Positions 1 to 9,241 of a stretch of DNA of 58,353 nt are shown here, piece by piece (the stretch's first letter is position 1; every line of letters begins with the position of its first letter). Under the pieces are notes generated by a model that was not told where the DNA came from, ran no database searches, and was given only the letters and a program-made list of their open reading frames with translations. The stretch is from the NCBI GenBank assembly GCA_002842145.1, contig PHCF01000085.1, positions 1 through 58,353 of the forward strand, written 5' to 3'. This DNA is from Betaproteobacteria bacterium HGW-Betaproteobacteria-6. Lineage in GTDB: Bacteria > Pseudomonadota > Gammaproteobacteria > Burkholderiales > Rhodocyclaceae. The position numbers were made by a program, and so were the translations under genes.

Positions 1-606
1 GAGCGCGCCCTGGCCGGGGGCCGGCAGCGACTGTTCTGCGGTCAACACGGATTTGATGCGATTTTCCAGACCGAGGCGGATGAGGCCGGCGGCGGCCAGA
101 ATGATCGCGTCGTATTCGCCGGCATCGAGCTTCTTCAGGCGGGTGTCGAGATTGCCGCGCAGGCTCTTGATGACGAGCTGCGGGTACTTGGCGCGCAGGA
201 TCGATTCGCGACGCAGGCTGGAGGTGCCGACGATGGCGCCGGCCGGCAGGTCGTCCAGGCCGTTGTATTTGTTCGAAACGAAGGCATCGCGCGGATTTTC
301 GCGGGCCGAGATGGCGGCCAGCACGAAGCCTTCCGGCATGACCATCGGCACGTCCTTCATCGAATGCACGGCGAGATGGGCCTTGCCCTCCTGCATGGCG
401 ACTTCGAGTTCCTTGATGAACAGACCCTTGCCGCCGATTTCGGCGAGCGGCCGGTCAAGAATCTGGTCGCCCTTGGTCGTCATGCCTAGAATAACGACTT
501 CAGACCCCGGATTCAGGCTGGCCAGGCGGCCCTGGACATGCACTGCCTGCCACATGGCGAGGCGGGATTCGCGGGAAGCGATGATTATCTTGGAAGGAGC
601 AGTCAT
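1..606 (-). CDS. hemC: Hydroxymethylbilane synthase (porphobilinogen deaminase), 5' part only
   Basis: Condenses four porphobilinogen molecules into hydroxymethylbilane in tetrapyrrole (heme) synthesis. About 202 N-terminal residues are visible before the window edge. They begin [20 protein letters not shown] and include the family blocks [26 protein letters not shown] and [10 protein letters not shown], with the trailing LPAPGQGA at the edge. The cofactor-binding cysteine lies in the missing C-terminal part. In many betaproteobacteria hemC follows algR directly; here about 8.6 kb of other genes lie between them. No strong ribosome binding site is seen before the chosen ATG. Confidence 0.95.
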   Translation of the reverse strand, partial: MTAPSKIIIASRESRLAMWQAVHVQGRLASLNPGSEVVILGMTTKGDQILDRPLAEIGGKGLFIKELEVAMQEGKAHLAVHSMKDVPMVMPEGFVLAAISARENPRDAFVSNKYNGLDDLPAGAIVGTSSLRRESILRAKYPQLVIKSLRGNLDTRLKKLDAGEYDAIILAAAGLIRLGLENRIKSVLTAEQSLPAPGQGAL

Positions 607-648
607 GAAGCGGCACGCAGCAAGGGTTTCGAAGGCGGCAATCTTAAC

Positions 649-1272
649 ATGAGCGACCAGCCGACCTCCCCGACCCACATCAAAGCCCCGGATCAGCGCC
701 CCGAGCACCCGGATTTCTGGTGCAAGCGCTTTGGCGAAGGCGTCACCCCCTGGGACGCCGGCAAGGTGCCGAACGCCTTTGCCGACTTCGTCGCGCGCCA
801 GCCGGCACCACTCAACACCCTGATCCCCGGTTGCGGCAGCGCCTGGGAGGCAACCCACCTGGCCGACATGGGCTGGCCGGTGACGGCGCTCGATTTTTCG
901 CCGGTGGCGATCGAAACGGCACGCAAGATTCTGGGCAACGCGGCGGTCGATCTCGTCTGCGCCGATTTTTTCACCTTTACGCCAGCCCGGCCTGTCGAGC
1001 TGATTTACGAACGCGCCTTTCTCTGCGCCCTGCCGCGCAAGCTGTGGGCCGACTGGGCGCAGCGTGTCGCCGAACTACTGCCATCCGGCGGCCGGCTGGC
1101 CGGCTTCTTCTTTCTCTGCGAGCAGCCGAAAGGCCCGCCCTTCGGCATTCTGCCCGCCGAACTCGAGGCGCTGCTCGGCGCGCATTTCGAACGAACCGAG
1201 GATGCTGCGGTCGACGATTCCATAGCGGTCTTTTCTGGGCGCGAGCGCTGGCAGGTCTGGCAGCGGCGCTAA
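649..1272 (+). CDS. TPMT-family SAM-dependent methyltransferase
   Basis: A 207-residue class I methyltransferase of the thiopurine S-methyltransferase (TPMT) family. It carries the family N-terminal signature [14 protein letters not shown] and the SAM-binding loop [12 protein letters not shown], followed by [12 protein letters not shown] (acidic residue of motif II) and [10 protein letters not shown]. Bacterial members methylate selenium, tellurium or thiol compounds, but substrate cannot be read from the sequence. It starts 42 bases from the divergent hemC start, so the two share a small control region. The ATG at 649 is preferred because the preceding in-frame residues look like read-through of the hemC leader. 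Confidence 0.88.
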   Translation: MSDQPTSPTHIKAPDQRPEHPDFWCKRFGEGVTPWDAGKVPNAFADFVARQPAPLNTLIPGCGSAWEATHLADMGWPVTALDFSPVAIETARKILGNAAVDLVCADFFTFTPARPVELIYERAFLCALPRKLWADWAQRVAELLPSGGRLAGFFFLCEQPKGPPFGILPAELEALLGAHFERTEDAAVDDSIAVFSGRERWQVWQRR

Positions 1273-1370
1273 TCCGCCGTTGCGCCACCTTACAAATTGT
1301 TTCAACCGGGCTGTCATCAATCCCTGTCAAGCGGCGTTACTCTGGAACCACCACAGGAGGAAACCACGCC

Positions 1371-1832
1371 ATGAAACGTTTTCTGATTGCCGCGACGATC
1401 GCCGCCGCCACCCTCAGCGCCCCTGCCTCTGCGCAGGTTTCGGTCAGCATCGGCCAGCCCGGCTTCTACGGCCGGATCGACATTGGCGGCTTCCCGCCGC
1501 CGCCCCTGCTCTTTCCCGAGCCGCTCATCATCCAGCGCGGTCCGGTCAGCCGCCCGCCGCTCTATCTGCGCGTTCCGCCCGGCCACGCCCGCGATTGGCG
1601 CAAGCATTGCAAGCGCTACCATGCCTGTGGCGAACGCGTCTATTTCGTGCAGGATGACTGGTACCGGCACGAGTACGCCCCGCGCTACCAGGAACGGCAC
1701 AGCCACCGGAAAGAATACCGCCGTGACGATCGCCGGGATTACCGCGACGAGTATCGCGGGCGGGACCGGGGCAACGAGCGCAAACATGATCGAGACGAGG
1801 GCCGCGGTCGCGGACAAGGTCGCGATCACTAG
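1371..1832 (+). CDS. Small exported protein with charged Arg/Asp/His-rich tail
   Basis: A 153-residue protein of unknown function. A typical signal peptide (MKRFLIAATIAAATLSAPASA) is preceded by a near-perfect AGGAGG ribosome binding site at 1355-1360. The middle is proline-rich (GGFPPPPLLFPEP). A short Cys pair follows (HCKRYHACGERVYFVQDDWY), resembling small periplasmic proteins of the YXWGXW/lipoprotein-like type. The last 45 residues are an almost uninterrupted run of R, D, E, H and G. The cysteines could form a disulfide. It stands alone between the methyltransferase and pepN. The good RBS and signal peptide make it a real gene; no role can be given. Confidence 0.8.
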   Translation: MKRFLIAATIAAATLSAPASAQVSVSIGQPGFYGRIDIGGFPPPPLLFPEPLIIQRGPVSRPPLYLRVPPGHARDWRKHCKRYHACGERVYFVQDDWYRHEYAPRYQERHSHRKEYRRDDRRDYRDEYRGRDRGNERKHDRDEGRGRGQGRDH

Positions 1833-1842
1833 CCTGAACGTG

Positions 1843-1869
1843 CCCCACAGCCTGCCCGGCAGGCTGTGG
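1843..1869 (+). terminator. Strong hairpin downstream of the exported-protein gene
   Basis: CCCACAGCCTG and CAGGCTGTGGG form an 11-bp perfect stem around a short loop, 11 bases after the stop codon. There is no clean U-tract afterwards (only GGTTTG), so it may act as a weak or factor-assisted terminator or as an mRNA-stabilising hairpin before pepN. Confidence 0.55.
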
Positions 1870-1918
1870 GCGCTGGTTTGACGTATCATCGGCGGTCTCC
1901 CCAGCAGCCTGTCAAACC

Positions 1919-4516
1919 ATGAAAACCGATACGCCCCAGACCGTCTATCTCAAGGACTACACCGCCCCCGCCTACCTGATCGATACGGTCGCGCTCGATT
2001 TCGCCATCGAAACCGGCGGCACCACAGTCAGCGCCACGCTCGCCATGCGTCGCAACCCGGCCGTCCCGGCCCAGCCGCTGGTGCTTGACGGCGACGAACT
2101 GAAAACCCTGAGTGTCACGGTCAACCTGGAAAAAGTGCCATTTTCGGAAACCGCCGGCACCCTGACCATAACCGACCTTCCCGACGCTTTCACGCTGGAA
2201 ACCGTCGTCCGCATCGATCCCGACAAGAACACCCGCCTGTCCGGCCTCTACCGTTCGGCCGACGGCTATTTCACCCAATGCGAAGCGCAGGGTTTCCGCC
2301 GCATCACCTGGTTTCTCGACCGGCCGGACGTGATGTCCACCTACACCGTCACGCTGCACGCCGACAAGACGACCTACCCGGTCCTCCTCGCCAACGGCAA
2401 CCCGGTCGCGGCCGGCGATGAAGCCGACGGCCGCCACTGGGCCACATGGGCCGACCCGTTCAAGAAACCGGCCTACCTGTTCGCCGTAGTCGCCGGCAAG
2501 CTCGACGTGTTGCGCGACAGCTTCCGTACCGCCTCCGGCCGCACCGTACAGCTCGCCATCTACGTCGAACCGGGCAAGCTCGACCAGTGCCCGCACGCCA
2601 TGGCCGCCCTGCAAAAGTCGATGAAGTGGGACGAGGAACGCTTCGGCCTCGAATGCGATCTCGACCATTACATGATCGTCGCCGTCGGCGATTTCAACAT
2701 GGGCGCCATGGAGAACAAGGGCCTCAACATCTTCAACACGAAATACGTGCTGGCGCGCAGCGATGTCGCCACCGACGTCGATTTCGAGAACATCGACCGT
2801 GTCGTCGCCCACGAATATTTCCACAACTGGACCGGCAACCGCGTCACCTGCCGCGACTGGTTCCAGCTCTCGCTCAAGGAAGGTTTGACCGTTTTCCGCG
2901 ACCAGGAATTCGGCGCCGACCTGCACAACCGCCAGACCGCCCGCATCCGCGAAGTACGCGGCCTGCGCGCCGCCCAGTTCCCCGAAGACGCCGGCCCAAT
3001 GGCCCACCCGATCCGGCCATCCAGCTTCGTCGAAATCAACAACTTCTACACGGCTACCGTCTATGAAAAGGGCGCCGAAGTCATCCGCATGATCCAGACC
3101 CTGATCGGGCGCGATGCCTTCCGTGCCGGCATGGACGAATACTTCCGCCGCCACGACGGCCAAGCCGTGACCTGCGAGGATTTCGTCGCCGCCATGGCCG
3201 CCGCCAGCGGATTCGACTTCACGCAATTCATGCGCTGGTACAACCAGCCCGGCACGCCGCATGTCACGGTCGACGGCTATTTTGATGGCGAAAGCAAAAC
3301 CTACACGCTGACCTGCAGGCAGACCAATTCGCGCGCCAGCGACGGACAGCCCTATCTCATTCCGATCCGCGTCGCCCTGTTCGCCGAGGATGGCACGCTG
3401 TTGCCGGGCAGCGAACGCCTGCTGCAGATGACCGCGACAACCCAGTCCTTCGTCTTCAACGAGGTCGATGCCGAACCCGTCCCCTCGCTGCTGCGCGACT
3501 TTTCGGCCCCGGTCATCCTCGACTTCGACTACACGCCCGAACAGCTGACCCTGCTCCTGGCCCACGAAAGCGACCCATTCAACGCCTGGGAGGCCGGCCA
3601 GCGTCTGGCCTCGACCCTGATCCTCGATGCTGCGGCAGCCATCGCAGCCAGCCAGGCGCCGTGCTGGCCGGCCAGCTTCGTCGACGCCGCCCGCCGCCTG
3701 CTGCAAACCCAAGCCACCCGCGGTGCCGCCTTCGTCGCCGAAGCGCTCACCCTGCCTGGCGAAACGACGCTGGCCGAAGCCATGGCCGTGGTCGATCCCG
3801 ATGCCCTGCATGCCGCCCGCAACACCCTGCGCCGCCATCTCGCCGAACAGCTCGAAGGCGAGTTTTCCGGCCTCTACGCAGCCCTCGCCCCGCAAGCCCC
3901 CTACGCACCGAGCAGCGAACAGGCCGGCCGCCGCGCCCTGCGCAGCCTCTGCCTCGGCTATCTGGCCGAACTCGACACGGCGGAAAGCCGCCGTCTGGCC
4001 GTCCAGCATTTCGAGCAAGCCGACAACATGACCGACCAGTTCGCCGCGCTGTCGGTGCTGGCCAACATCGAAGGCGAGCATGCCGAACGCCAGGCCGCCC
4101 TCGACGCCTTTTATGCCCGCTGGCAACACGAAGCATTGGTCGTCGACAAATGGCTGCAAGCGCAATCGACCAGCCGCCGCCGGGACACGTTGACCACCGT
4201 CGCCGCCCTCACCTCTCACCCGGCCTTCGACATCGGCAACCCGAACAAGGTCTATTCACTGATCCGCGCCTTCGGCGCCAACCTCGTCCGCTTCAACGCC
4301 GCTGACGGCAGCGGCTACGCCTTCATCGCCGACCGCGTCCTCGAGTTGCACGACCGCAACCCGCAAGTCGCCTCGCGCCTTGCCCGTTGCTTCGACCGCT
4401 GGAAAAAATTCGACAGCGGCCGGCAAGCCCACGCCCGCCAGGCGCTCGAACGCCTGCGCGACCACGCCGGGTTATCGCGCGATGTGCTCGAGGTGGTCAC
4501 CCGCGCCCTCGACTAA
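1919..4516 (+). CDS. pepN: Aminopeptidase N (M1 family)
   Basis: An 865-residue zinc aminopeptidase that removes N-terminal residues from peptides in cytosolic protein turnover. The exopeptidase motif GAMENKGLNIFN and the zinc motif HEYFHNWTGNRVTCRDW with downstream LKEGLTVFRDQEF are intact, followed by the DUF3458 and C-terminal helical domains. Length matches the family (about 870-890). The N-terminal start MKTDTPQTVYLKDYTAP agrees with known PepN starts. It is monocistronic between a hairpin and the response regulator gene. Confidence 0.97.
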   Translation: MKTDTPQTVYLKDYTAPAYLIDTVALDFAIETGGTTVSATLAMRRNPAVPAQPLVLDGDELKTLSVTVNLEKVPFSETAGTLTITDLPDAFTLETVVRIDPDKNTRLSGLYRSADGYFTQCEAQGFRRITWFLDRPDVMSTYTVTLHADKTTYPVLLANGNPVAAGDEADGRHWATWADPFKKPAYLFAVVAGKLDVLRDSFRTASGRTVQLAIYVEPGKLDQCPHAMAALQKSMKWDEERFGLECDLDHYMIVAVGDFNMGAMENKGLNIFNTKYVLARSDVATDVDFENIDRVVAHEYFHNWTGNRVTCRDWFQLSLKEGLTVFRDQEFGADLHNRQTARIREVRGLRAAQFPEDAGPMAHPIRPSSFVEINNFYTATVYEKGAEVIRMIQTLIGRDAFRAGMDEYFRRHDGQAVTCEDFVAAMAAASGFDFTQFMRWYNQPGTPHVTVDGYFDGESKTYTLTCRQTNSRASDGQPYLIPIRVALFAEDGTLLPGSERLLQMTATTQSFVFNEVDAEPVPSLLRDFSAPVILDFDYTPEQLTLLLAHESDPFNAWEAGQRLASTLILDAAAAIAASQAPCWPASFVDAARRLLQTQATRGAAFVAEALTLPGETTLAEAMAVVDPDALHAARNTLRRHLAEQLEGEFSGLYAALAPQAPYAPSSEQAGRRALRSLCLGYLAELDTAESRRLAVQHFEQADNMTDQFAALSVLANIEGEHAERQAALDAFYARWQHEALVVDKWLQAQSTSRRRDTLTTVAALTSHPAFDIGNPNKVYSLIRAFGANLVRFNAADGSGYAFIADRVLELHDRNPQVASRLARCFDRWKKFDSGRQAHARQALERLRDHAGLSRDVLEVVTRALD

Positions 4517-4669
4517 CGCAAAAATATTTCCCCACCGGACCCAAATAGGTGAATACAAATGCATACAGCGCTCTAGAATAGCCGACAAGAAAGCAGCCAG
4601 AGATCGCGGGCAGCCAGACTGCCCGAAAAAACCTGGCGCCAGGCATTGCATTGAGTCAGGGGGGCAGTC

Positions 4670-5260
4670 GTGGGCATTCTCAAACTAATCCGATCCTTGT
4701 TCCGGCACGAACCGCCGGACACCCAGCCAGCGACGACGTCCGCACCCGCGGTCGCCATCCGCCCGGTGGTCATCAACGAGCGGCGCAGCAAGGAGCGTAT
4801 CAACGCCCGCGAAGGCACCCGGGTGCTGATCATCGACGACTCCAAGACCGTCGTCACCGTGCTCAAGAAATTTCTCCGCTCGGCCGGCTACGAAACGCTC
4901 GATGCCCTGGACGCCGAGAGTGGTCTGGCCCTGTTGCACGAGCAAACGGTCGACCTGGTCTTTCTCGACATCATGCTGCCCGGCATAAACGGTTTTGCCG
5001 CCCTGCGCGCCATCCGCCGCGACCCGGCGACGCGCGACATCCCGGTCATCATGATGAGCGGAAACGAACAGGCGATGGAACAATTCTTCGGCACCCGGAT
5101 CGGTGCCGACGATTTCATGAAGAAGCCCTTCTCGCGCTACGAGGTTTTTTTCCGCATCGAGCGCCTGCTCGACGACAACCTCGTTCCCCGGCGTGCCAAG
5201 CCGCGCCCGGCTGAGGCTGCGGCACCGCAAGTCGCCACGATCGGCCGCTCAGCTCCGTAG
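4670..5260 (+). CDS. Single-domain response regulator (CheY/PilG-like) with N-terminal extension
   Basis: A 196-residue protein with about 48 variable N-terminal residues, then a receiver domain (about residues 50-170). Acidic pocket VLIIDDSKTVV, phospho-acceptor LVFLDIMLPG, signalling Ser in VIMMSGNE and Lys in DDFMKKPFS are all present. There is no output domain, so it should act by protein-protein contact. The GTG start at 4670 has a purine-rich AGGGGGG ribosome site just upstream. No cognate kinase is adjacent. Its last 12 bases overlap the convergent glutaredoxin gene. The leader (4517-4669) contains two small hairpins (around 4608-4625 and 4632-4641) and a TAGAAT -10-like hexamer. Confidence 0.85.
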   Translation: MGILKLIRSLFRHEPPDTQPATTSAPAVAIRPVVINERRSKERINAREGTRVLIIDDSKTVVTVLKKFLRSAGYETLDALDAESGLALLHEQTVDLVFLDIMLPGINGFAALRAIRRDPATRDIPVIMMSGNEQAMEQFFGTRIGADDFMKKPFSRYEVFFRIERLLDDNLVPRRAKPRPAEAAAPQVATIGRSAP

Positions 5261-5779
5261 CCACGGCCCCAGCAACTGGCGCAAGGTCTGCTCGTTCCAT
5301 CCCTTGACCACCTCGTCGCCAACGACGGTGAGCGGAACCCCGTTGCCCCCCAGCTTCCGATGCTGCAGGAGCGCCGTCGAACTTTGCTCGATGTCTTCTT
5401 CGGTATAGCGGATGCCGTTGCTGGCAAAGAACTCGCGCGTCATCTTGCAGTAGCCACACCAGCTCGTGGCATAAAGCACGACGGCTGGTTGTTCGCTGGC
5501 GGCAACAGCCAGCCCGGCGGACAGGCCGCGTTGCTGCCATAGCGGCCGGCCGAACCAGAAGGCGGCCCCCAGGACGAACAGAATCAGCAACCATTTGCCC
5601 AGGCCGCCGCGATTCGCCGGGACGGTCGCCGGACCATACTGGCGCATGCTTTCCGGCGGCAACGCAGCACCGGCCTTGAGGTAGGCCCGGGTGCACGACG
5701 GGCACTGCCAGTCGGGCGCCTCGTCGGCGAGCTGGCGGGCATAGTTGCAATGGGGGCAGATTCGGCTCATGGAAAACAC
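5249..5779 (-). CDS. Membrane-anchored glutaredoxin with N-terminal zinc ribbon
   Basis: A 173-176 residue protein. The N-terminal zinc ribbon has two Cys pairs (CPHC, CPSC). A linker and one transmembrane segment follow (about residues 65-82, LLILFVLGAAFWFG), then a glutaredoxin domain with active site TSWCGYCKMT, cis-Pro loop GGNGVPLTVV and the C-terminal GWNEQTLRQLL helix. The start may be the GTG at 5779 or, more likely, the in-frame ATG at 5770 (MSRICPHC). Zinc ribbons are cytoplasmic as a rule; one TM would then put the glutaredoxin domain in the periplasm, or the TM may be a re-entrant anchor. Role is probably thiol-disulfide exchange; partner unknown. Confidence 0.82.
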   Translation of the reverse strand: MFSMSRICPHCNYARQLADEAPDWQCPSCTRAYLKAGAALPPESMRQYGPATVPANRGGLGKWLLILFVLGAAFWFGRPLWQQRGLSAGLAVAASEQPAVVLYATSWCGYCKMTREFFASNGIRYTEEDIEQSSTALLQHRKLGGNGVPLTVVGDEVVKGWNEQTLRQLLGPWLRS

Positions 5780-5922
5780 GCTCGGCGGATTGACTGAATT
5801 GGCACCCGGCCGATCCGCAAAATCTCGGCCGGCCCCGGGCGTTCCGCATTGTAGCGAAAGTTCATGCCATCAGGGTACGGCACACGCAAGCATGCCGCAC
5901 CCTCGTGGTCAGATAGCCTGGC

Positions 5923-5957
5923 GAAATTGGCCGCTTTTTCCGGTTGACCGCAGGAAT
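5923..5957 (+). repeat. Copy 1 of the dispersed GTTGACCG element
   Basis: Reads GAAATTGGCC, then a short T-run, then CCGGTTGACCGCAGGAATC. The GTTGACCGC end abuts the stop codon of the ggpPS gene (stop at 5958-5960, opposite strand), so in that gene's direction the element begins within a few bases of the stop. Confidence 0.75.
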
Positions 5958-8152
5958 CTACGCGGCTCTGGCCGGTACTGCCGCCACCGCCTCGAGGAAC
6001 TCGCGGCCCCAGCGATCGATGTCGTTGTGCTGGACAATGTCGTACAGGCCACGCAGTCGCGCCTCGCGCTCGCCACGCTCCATGTCCAGCGCCTGGCGCA
6101 GGCGTTCGCGCAGATCGGCCGGGTCGTGCGGGTTGGTCAGCACGGCACCGTGCAACTCGGCAGCAGCACCGGCAAACTCGGACAAAACCAGTACGCCGTC
6201 ACCTTCGACCTGGCCCTGGGTCGCCACGTATTCCTTGCAAACCAGATTCAGGCCGTCGCGCAACGGCGTGATCCAGCAGATGTCGGCCTCGGCATACCAG
6301 GCGACGACCTCCTCGAAGGGAAGGGGGCGGAAGAAGAAGCGGATCGGCGACCAGCCGACTTCATTGAACTGACCATTGACGGAGCCGACCGCCTGCTCAA
6401 TCTGCCCCTGCAGCTCGTCGTAAATGGTCATTTCCTTGGCGGCCGGCACACAGACGACGACCAGCGACACCTTGCCGCGCAGTTCCGGCGAGGTGGCCAG
6501 CAGATCGCCGAAGGCACGAATTTTCTCCAGCGTGCCCTTGGTGTAATCCAGGCGCTCTATGGAAATCACCAGACGTTTGCCGGCAAATTCATTGCGGATG
6601 GCCTGGCGCCGCCCCGGCGTCCGGTGGTCGGCCAAGGACCGGCGAATGCGTTCCAGATCCAGGCCGACCGGATGAGCGCCGAGACCGATGCGGCGGCCAT
6701 GCACCTCGATCTGGGTGGTCATCGTATCGAGCCCGACGGCGCAACCGAAACTGAGGAAGCGCGGCGCACAGGCCTTGCGCTCGACAATGCTGAGCGAAGC
6801 GACACCACCGGCCACATCGACAAAATTCTCCGCCTGGCGGGGAATGTGGAAGCCGATGTAATCGCACTGGAGCAGGCTGCCGACGATCTCGCGCCGCCAC
6901 GGCAGCACGTTGAAGGCATCGGCCGACGGGAAATAGGTGCCGCCGGCACCATCCACAGGTTGTAGTCATGTAGCCAGACGGTAGCGGCTTCGGCGGCCTC
7001 GGCAGCGGTTCTTTCGGCAAATTTCCGGTTGACCGCGAGAAACACCTTCCAGTCCTCCTCGCGGAAAATCGCCCGTTCCCAGAAGGTATGCAGGGTCGGC
7101 CAGAAAGCCTCTTTCGAGAAGCGCTTGTAGAAAATCTCCACCTCCTCCGCGCTCAGCGCCACCCGCGCCGCGACCAGTCCCGGATAGGCCTTAGCGTCAA
7201 CCTTGGTATGCACTTCGAAGGGCGGATCGTTGGCCTCGTCATGCACGCTCCAGGCCACCCAGGAGCCGCGCTTTCCGGCACTGAAAAACGACAGCAACGA
7301 GGGGATGATGCCGTTCGGCGACTTCGGCCGGCGCTGCACGATGCGCCCGTTGATGCGCTGCTCCTCGTAGGGCAGGCGGTGGTAGACCATGACCAGATCG
7401 GCGCGCCCGACGGCCGCCGTTTCCGCCGAGCCGCGCACGTAATCCTGGGCAAGCAGACCGAAATGCACGATGGCCTGGAGGATGCCACCGCAGCCCGCGT
7501 CGTCGGCCTGCAGGACATTCGGCATGTGCCGGGTCGCTGCGAGGAGGGCCGCTTCGGACTGGCCGACACAGACGCCCTGGAAGCCGGCCTCGTACATCGA
7601 CAGGTCGTTCAAGGTATCGCCAGCCACCAGGATTTGGCTGTGATCGAGCCCAAGATGATCGGCCAGGCGCAGCAAGGTGCTGCCCTTGCTGATGCCCTTC
7701 GGCAGAATGTCGAGATAACGGCTGTCCGAATACAGCACCTCGCAATTGAGCGCCTCGGCCACCTCGGTCAGTTCGGGCGTCACGGCATCGCTGTGACAAA
7801 AATAGGAGCAGCGCCGCTGTTGCGGCACCTCCTGGCGCTCAAGTTCAGCGAATCGCCGCATGGCCTCGGCCACCACGTGTTCGCCCGGCCAGCGTTGGTC
7901 GATCTCGGCCTGCAGCGGCTGCACCGGCTGCAAGGTGCCGCCCTCGACCACGGTTCCGCCGACATCGCAAATGATGTAGTCGGGAATCGGCACGGCCGGG
8001 TCGGAGAGGATGGGCATCACCGCCTCCAGTCCGCGCCCGGTGACAAAGACCAGTTGCACGTCCTGACTGCCGGCAATCAGTTGATAAAGGCTCTGGCGAT
8101 GCTCGGCCAGACCGCCCAGGAAAGTTCCGTCGAGATCGGTTGCTAATAGCAT
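5958..8152 (-). pseudogene. ggpPS: Bifunctional glucosylglycerol-phosphate phosphatase/synthase, frame-disrupted
   Basis: Two frames together make one long protein. Residues 1-250 are a HAD phosphatase (LLATDLDGTFLGG, TGRG, LVAGDTLNDLSM). The rest is a GT20 glycosyltransferase of the OtsA/GgpS type (LVMVYHRLPYE, HDYNLWMVP, TYFPSADAFNVLPWR, GFHIPRQAENF, ISIERLDYTKG, DGLNLVCKEY). This phosphatase-then-synthase order is that of GgpPS enzymes making the osmolyte glucosylglycerol; a trehalose or related product is possible. The start ATG has an AAGGAGT site. Frame 1 is lost right after WMVP and frame 2 resumes at TYFPSAD. About 20-25 conserved residues (the loop ending in the family HH) are missing, so this is a deletion, not a single-base slip. 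The join lies at a perfect palindrome GTGCCG-C-CGGCAC (6937-6949). Confidence 0.85.
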
Positions 8153-8232
8153 GCGGGTTACTCCTTGACATCGCTTGCGGCTGACCGAAGGTCAGCAGGA
8201 TGTCGATCTGCCGGGGGAGCGGCGCCCCCGGA

Positions 8233-8365
8233 AATTATATTGATTAACAATTCAGTTAATCAGCGAGTAACAAACCGTAACACATCATCGCATTGATTTA
8301 CAATACAATTTTTTATTATTTAAATTTAACAACACGTAAATTACGTTAAAAACAAATTTAATTTT
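8233..8365. promoter_or_regulatory. AT-rich divergent promoter region with two palindromes
   Basis: In a GC-rich window this roughly 130-base stretch is strongly A/T-rich and separates ggpPS from mscS. TGATTAAC and GTTAATCA (8241-8248 and 8255-8262) form a perfect inverted repeat with a 6-base spacer. ACGTAA-A-TTACGT (8334-8346) is a second perfect palindrome close to the mscS start. This fits a divergent promoter bound by a dimeric regulator and perhaps an H-NS/MvaT-type protein; the binding proteins are not known. Confidence 0.6.
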
Positions 8366-8370
8366 CAGCT

Positions 8371-9216
8371 TTGGGAGCTCTGCATATCAACACCGAATCC
8401 GTACCGGAAGCCCTGCTTCAGTTCGCCACCCCCTTGCGCATTGCGCTGATCATCACCCTCGCCCTCATCGCCCAAAGTCTGATCGCCAGACTTGCCCCGC
8501 GGCTGCGCGAAGCGATCGCCAGGCAGCAGGAATCGCTCGAAGGCATGCAGCGGGTTCGCACCCTGTCGCGCGTCCTGCGCTACGCCTTGACGGTCGCCGT
8601 CAGCGTCGTCACCGTCCTGCTCATTCTCGGCGAATTCGGTATCTCGGTCGCCCCGCTGCTTGGCGCCGCCGGCGTGGCCGGCATTGCCATCGGCTTCGGT
8701 GCACAAAGCCTGGTCAAGGACTATTTCACCGGCTTTTTCCTGTTGCTCGAAAATCAGATCCGCATCGGAGATGTCGTCGAAGCCGGCGGCAAGACCGGCG
8801 CGGTCGAGGAACTGACCTTGCGCTACCTCCGCCTGCGTGACTACTCGGGCAACGTTCATTACGTCCCGAACGGCCAGATCACCGTCGTCACCAACATGAG
8901 CCTGGGTTACGCCTATGCCGTCGTCGATCTGGGCGTTGCCTACGGCGAAGACGTCGACCGGGTCATCGCCGAGATGCACGCCGTTGGTGAAGACCTGCGT
9001 CAGGATGCCGGGTTCGCTCCGCAGATTCTCGACCCCTTGGAAATCGCCGGGGTGGAGCAATGGGCCGACTCCTCGGTTGTTATCCGTTGCCGCTTCCGCG
9101 TCGCCCCCAACGCCCAATGGGCAGTGCGCCGGGAATACCTGCGGCGCGCCAAGCAGCACTTCGACCGTGCCGGCATCGAGATTCCCTTCCCGCACATCAA
9201 GCTGGTCACAACCTAG
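8371..9216 (+). CDS. MscS-family mechanosensitive channel
   Basis: A 281-residue inner-membrane channel that should open on hypo-osmotic shock. There is one TM near residues 20-40 (LRIALIITLALIAQSL). A second and the pore helix follow (RYALTVAVSVVTVLLILGEF, then GAAGVAGIAIGFGAQSLVKD), leading into the MscS beta domain (FFLLLENQIRIGDVVEAGG, VPNGQITVVTN) and the alpha/beta C-terminal domain. The pore helix with alternating G and A and the GFGAQ motif are diagnostic. Start is taken as TTG 8371; no ATG fits and no clear ribosome site is seen, so the true start is uncertain. The divergent partner makes an osmolyte, giving a coherent osmo-response pair. Confidence 0.9.
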   Translation: MGALHINTESVPEALLQFATPLRIALIITLALIAQSLIARLAPRLREAIARQQESLEGMQRVRTLSRVLRYALTVAVSVVTVLLILGEFGISVAPLLGAAGVAGIAIGFGAQSLVKDYFTGFFLLLENQIRIGDVVEAGGKTGAVEELTLRYLRLRDYSGNVHYVPNGQITVVTNMSLGYAYAVVDLGVAYGEDVDRVIAEMHAVGEDLRQDAGFAPQILDPLEIAGVEQWADSSVVIRCRFRVAPNAQWAVRREYLRRAKQHFDRAGIEIPFPHIKLVTT

Positions 9217-9241
9217 CTGCGCCACCCGCCAGCCATGACGA

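Noticed and set aside
1886..4219. A 777-codon open frame opposite pepN
   Set aside because: Antisense shadow of pepN; Gly/Val/Glu-rich composition typical of GC-rich complementary frames and no recognisable domain.
4605..4645. Hairpins before the response regulator gene considered as terminators
   Set aside because: They are followed by A-runs, not T-runs, in the reading direction, and lie in the 5' leader.
7016..7046. GTTGACCGC match inside ggpPS
   Set aside because: It encodes the conserved VNRKFAE motif of GT20 enzymes; the T-run and GGCC block are absent.
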